This document shows positions 10,906 to 12,530 of a DNA stretch of 12,530 nt, piece after piece; position 1 is the stretch's first letter, and each line of letters begins with the position of its first letter. The stretch is taken from the NCBI GenBank assembly GCA_025363695.1, contig JANYDI010000129.1, forward strand, positions 1 to 12,530. Direction: 5' to 3'. A program made the position numbers and the translations under genes. The DNA comes from Opitutia bacterium (GTDB lineage: Bacteria > Verrucomicrobiota > Verrucomicrobiia > Opitutales > JANYDI01). A model generated the notes under the pieces. The model was not told where the DNA came from. It saw nothing but the letters and a program-made list of their open reading frames with translations, and made no database searches.

Positions 10906-12042
10906 CTAATATACATCACGCTGGTAACGATTTTGTTCTTTGAGGCTTTTAAGATACTGCGTAGCGTTGTCGGGGCCGAGTTTTTCGTTGAAGATGCTTA
11001 GCAGCGTGTTTTGGACATCGGGGGCCATGCGCTTGGCGTCGCCGCAGACGTAAAGGTAGGCCTTTTGGTGATGAATCCAGTCCCAGAGGCGCTCAGAAGC
11101 GGCCTGCATGCGGTGCTGGACATAAATTTTATGCGCTTGATCACGGGAAAAGGCCGTATCTAGATGCGTAAGAACACCTGATTTTTGGAGCTCTACAAGC
11201 GTGCTTTCGTAGATAAAATCGTACTTCCGCTGTTGTTCGCCAAAAAAGAGCCAGTTGAGGCCGCTGGCTTTTCGGGCTTGTCGTTCTTTTAAAAAACCCA
11301 TGAAAGGCGCCACGCCGGTTCCGGGTCCAATCATAATCATCGTGGCGTCGTCGTTTTCAGGAAGCCTGAAGGACGACGGCGCGATAAAAACGGGCAAAAC
11401 GGGAGCATTGAGTGGGCAACGCTCAGACAGGTAGGTAGAGGCCACGCCGATACGCGGCTGTTCATCGACGGTATAACGTAACACGCTAATCGTAAGATCA
11501 GCCTGGTGAGGGGACTGCGTTGGGCTAGAGGCAATCGAGTACAAACGCGGCTGCAAGCGCCTTAAATGGCTGGCCAGAGCCTGAGCTTCGAGGCGGACTG
11601 GGTATTCCGCTAGCAAGGACGTATACGTTTTGCTGGCAATCCAGGCCTTGAGGGCCTCGGGGGGGCCTTCGAGCCATTGCTGCAGCTCAGCGGCTTGTTG
11701 TGCATGGGCGGCATGTTGCCACAGTAGACGGATAAAGCCGGGTCCGGGGGTTCCAATATCCACGTTGCTCGTAAGGACTTCCCGCAAAGGACGCGCCTGC
11801 GGGTTCTGCGCGGTGCTGACAGGAATTTCAGCCGACAGCCCCGCTGCGTCCAAGAGGGCGCTTACCTCACTGGGTTCATTTTCGACATAAATGCCCAAGG
11901 AATCTCCGCAACAGTAGGTCAGCTCACTGCCCGAAAGATCGACCACCGCATGCATGATCTGTTTGTTGCTTTCCGGCTGCGTAAGCGCGTAGCGCTGGGT
12001 AAGGCGGGCCAAAAACGGATGCTTTCTGTCGTAGGGCGGCAT
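10906..12042 (-). CDS. CysJ-like FAD/NADP(H) reductase without flavodoxin domain
   Basis: A 378-aa ferredoxin-NADP reductase-family protein matching the FAD- and NADPH-binding half of sulfite reductase flavoprotein alpha (CysJ) and related diflavin reductases. Visible motifs are PRLYSIASSP (FAD binding, R166/Y168/S169), IGVASTYLSERCP (about 198-210, flavin phosphate side), GPGTGVAP (239-246, NADP pyrophosphate), LFFGEQ, SRDQAHKIYVQ (299-309, NADP 2'-phosphate side), YVCGDAKRM (331-339) and the CysJ-like terminal YQRDVY with an aromatic last residue. CysJ itself is about 600 aa; the FMN-binding flavodoxin domain is absent, as in some short bacterial forms. It would therefore need a separate flavodoxin or ferredoxin partner, or reduce a sulfite reductase directly. 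It starts 7 bp after the rbfA stop, so the two are probably one operon. The exact physiological partner is unknown. Confidence 0.85.
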   Translation of the reverse strand: MPPYDRKHPFLARLTQRYALTQPESNKQIMHAVVDLSGSELTYCCGDSLGIYVENEPSEVSALLDAAGLSAEIPVSTAQNPQARPLREVLTSNVDIGTPGPGFIRLLWQHAAHAQQAAELQQWLEGPPEALKAWIASKTYTSLLAEYPVRLEAQALASHLRRLQPRLYSIASSPTQSPHQADLTISVLRYTVDEQPRIGVASTYLSERCPLNAPVLPVFIAPSSFRLPENDDATMIMIGPGTGVAPFMGFLKERQARKASGLNWLFFGEQQRKYDFIYESTLVELQKSGVLTHLDTAFSRDQAHKIYVQHRMQAASERLWDWIHHQKAYLYVCGDAKRMAPDVQNTLLSIFNEKLGPDNATQYLKSLKEQNRYQRDVY

Positions 12043-12049
12043 AGAACGA

Positions 12050-12424
12050 TCAATCCATCGGGAGCTCAGCAGGTTTTTCCTCCTGAGCCGGCGTTTCCAG
12101 GGTATCTAAAATCTCCAGCACACGAGCTCCGCGCTTCAAAGATGGGTCCAGCACAAAGGACAGGTGAGGAATGATTTTTAGGTAAATTTCCGACTTAAGA
12201 TTATTCCTTAAATCACTAGCGTGCCGTTCAAAAAACCGTTTTGCCTGCAATTCCTCCTTCTCCGCGCCCAAGACCGAGTAGAAGACGCGCGCCTCCTTAA
12301 AATTCGGGGCCATGCTGCATCCGCTCAGCGTAATGCGCACGCTCTCCTCGCGAAACTCCGTGTGCAGGTGCTGACTCAGCTCCCGCAACAGAATTTGCTC
12401 TATCTTTTTAACGCGTGTGTTCAC
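12050..12424 (-). CDS. rbfA: 30S ribosome-binding factor A
   Basis: A 124-aa KH-fold protein that binds the 30S subunit during late 16S rRNA maturation and is important in cold adaptation. The sequence follows the family from end to end: TRVKKIEQILLRELSQHL at the N-terminus, VRITLSGCSMAPNFKEARVF leading into YSVLG, then the helix FERHASDLRNNLKSEIYLKI with IPHLSFVLDPSLKRG, and a variable Glu/Pro-rich tail. The length is normal. The start is GTG at 12422-12424, preceded by AT-rich sequence without a Shine-Dalgarno site. No other in-frame start gives the full N-terminal helix. It leads a likely two-gene operon with the reductase 7 bp downstream. Repeat copy C sits about 33 bp upstream. Confidence 0.92.
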   Translation of the reverse strand: MNTRVKKIEQILLRELSQHLHTEFREESVRITLSGCSMAPNFKEARVFYSVLGAEKEELQAKRFFERHASDLRNNLKSEIYLKIIPHLSFVLDPSLKRGARVLEILDTLETPAQEEKPAELPMD

Positions 12425-12457
12425 TGTTTTTATTGATTTTTATGATAGTTTAAAGGG

Positions 12458-12530
12458 CCAAGGGGACGTTGTCCCCTTGGATCCCCTTTCCGATAGCGAT
12501 TTTCTAAAATGCTGGCGCATTTTAGGAAAA
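12458..12530 (+). repeat. Three-hairpin intergenic repeat, copy C, cut by window edge
   Basis: Hairpin 1 is CCAAGGGGAC-GTT-GTCCCCTTGG (12458-12480). It differs from the CTAAGGGG stems elsewhere by changes on both arms that keep pairing. GATCCCCTTTCC follows, then the left arm of hairpin 2 (CGATAGCGATTTTC..., from 12491) and its inner AAAATGC/GCATTTT stem. The right outer arm lies beyond the window. It stands upstream of rbfA. Confidence 0.8.

Overview
The window reads as a chromosomal segment of a Gram-negative bacterium with mid-range GC. It makes haem by the C5 route (hemL), uses the classical menaquinone pathway (menE), and has a TolC-family outer-membrane channel. HemL argues against a typical alphaproteobacterium, which would use ALA synthase. 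A short CysJ-type reductase behind rbfA and the near absence of Shine-Dalgarno sequences would fit a PVC-group lineage (Verrucomicrobiota or Chlamydiota), but this placement is tentative. Two large secreted proteins, one of them eukaryote-like, suggest a bacterium living in or on eukaryotic cells.

Layout: 1-1251 (-) is hemL, cut by the left edge. A 31-bp divergent spacer holding a perfect dyad separates it from a TolC-family gene (1283-2614, +). A structured repeat ending in a terminator-like hairpin follows (2712-2843). Next come two large plus-strand genes for exported proteins of no family I recognise as a whole: 903 aa (2878-5589) and 881 aa (5726-8371). Convergent to them on the minus strand are menE (8390-9505), a 336-bp spacer with two long nested inverted repeats, xthA/exoA (9842-10594), a 311-bp spacer filled by two head-to-head copies of the structured repeat, a flavodoxin-less cysJ-like reductase (10906-12042), and rbfA (12050-12424). 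A further repeat copy runs off the right edge.

The main discovery is the 881-aa protein. Directly after its signal peptide it carries two tandem 13-residue motifs that match the actin-binding WH2 consensus, 32 residues apart. An amphipathic stretch and an acidic tryptophan-containing stretch follow, resembling the connector/acidic part of WASP-family VCA regions. Further on are a charged coiled coil, Ser/Thr/Pro linkers, a globular segment and a formin/VASP-like polyproline tract. This is the architecture of a secreted actin-assembly effector, in the functional class of ActA, RickA, BimA, Sca2 and VopL/F, but in an arrangement I do not recognise. The neighbouring 903-aa secreted coiled-coil protein may be a partner, and the TolC-like channel may be relevant to export; both links rest only on proximity.

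The second discovery is a family of about 120-bp intergenic repeats built of three hairpins. The stems differ between copies by paired (compensatory) changes, which indicates that the fold is maintained. The other genes are housekeeping.
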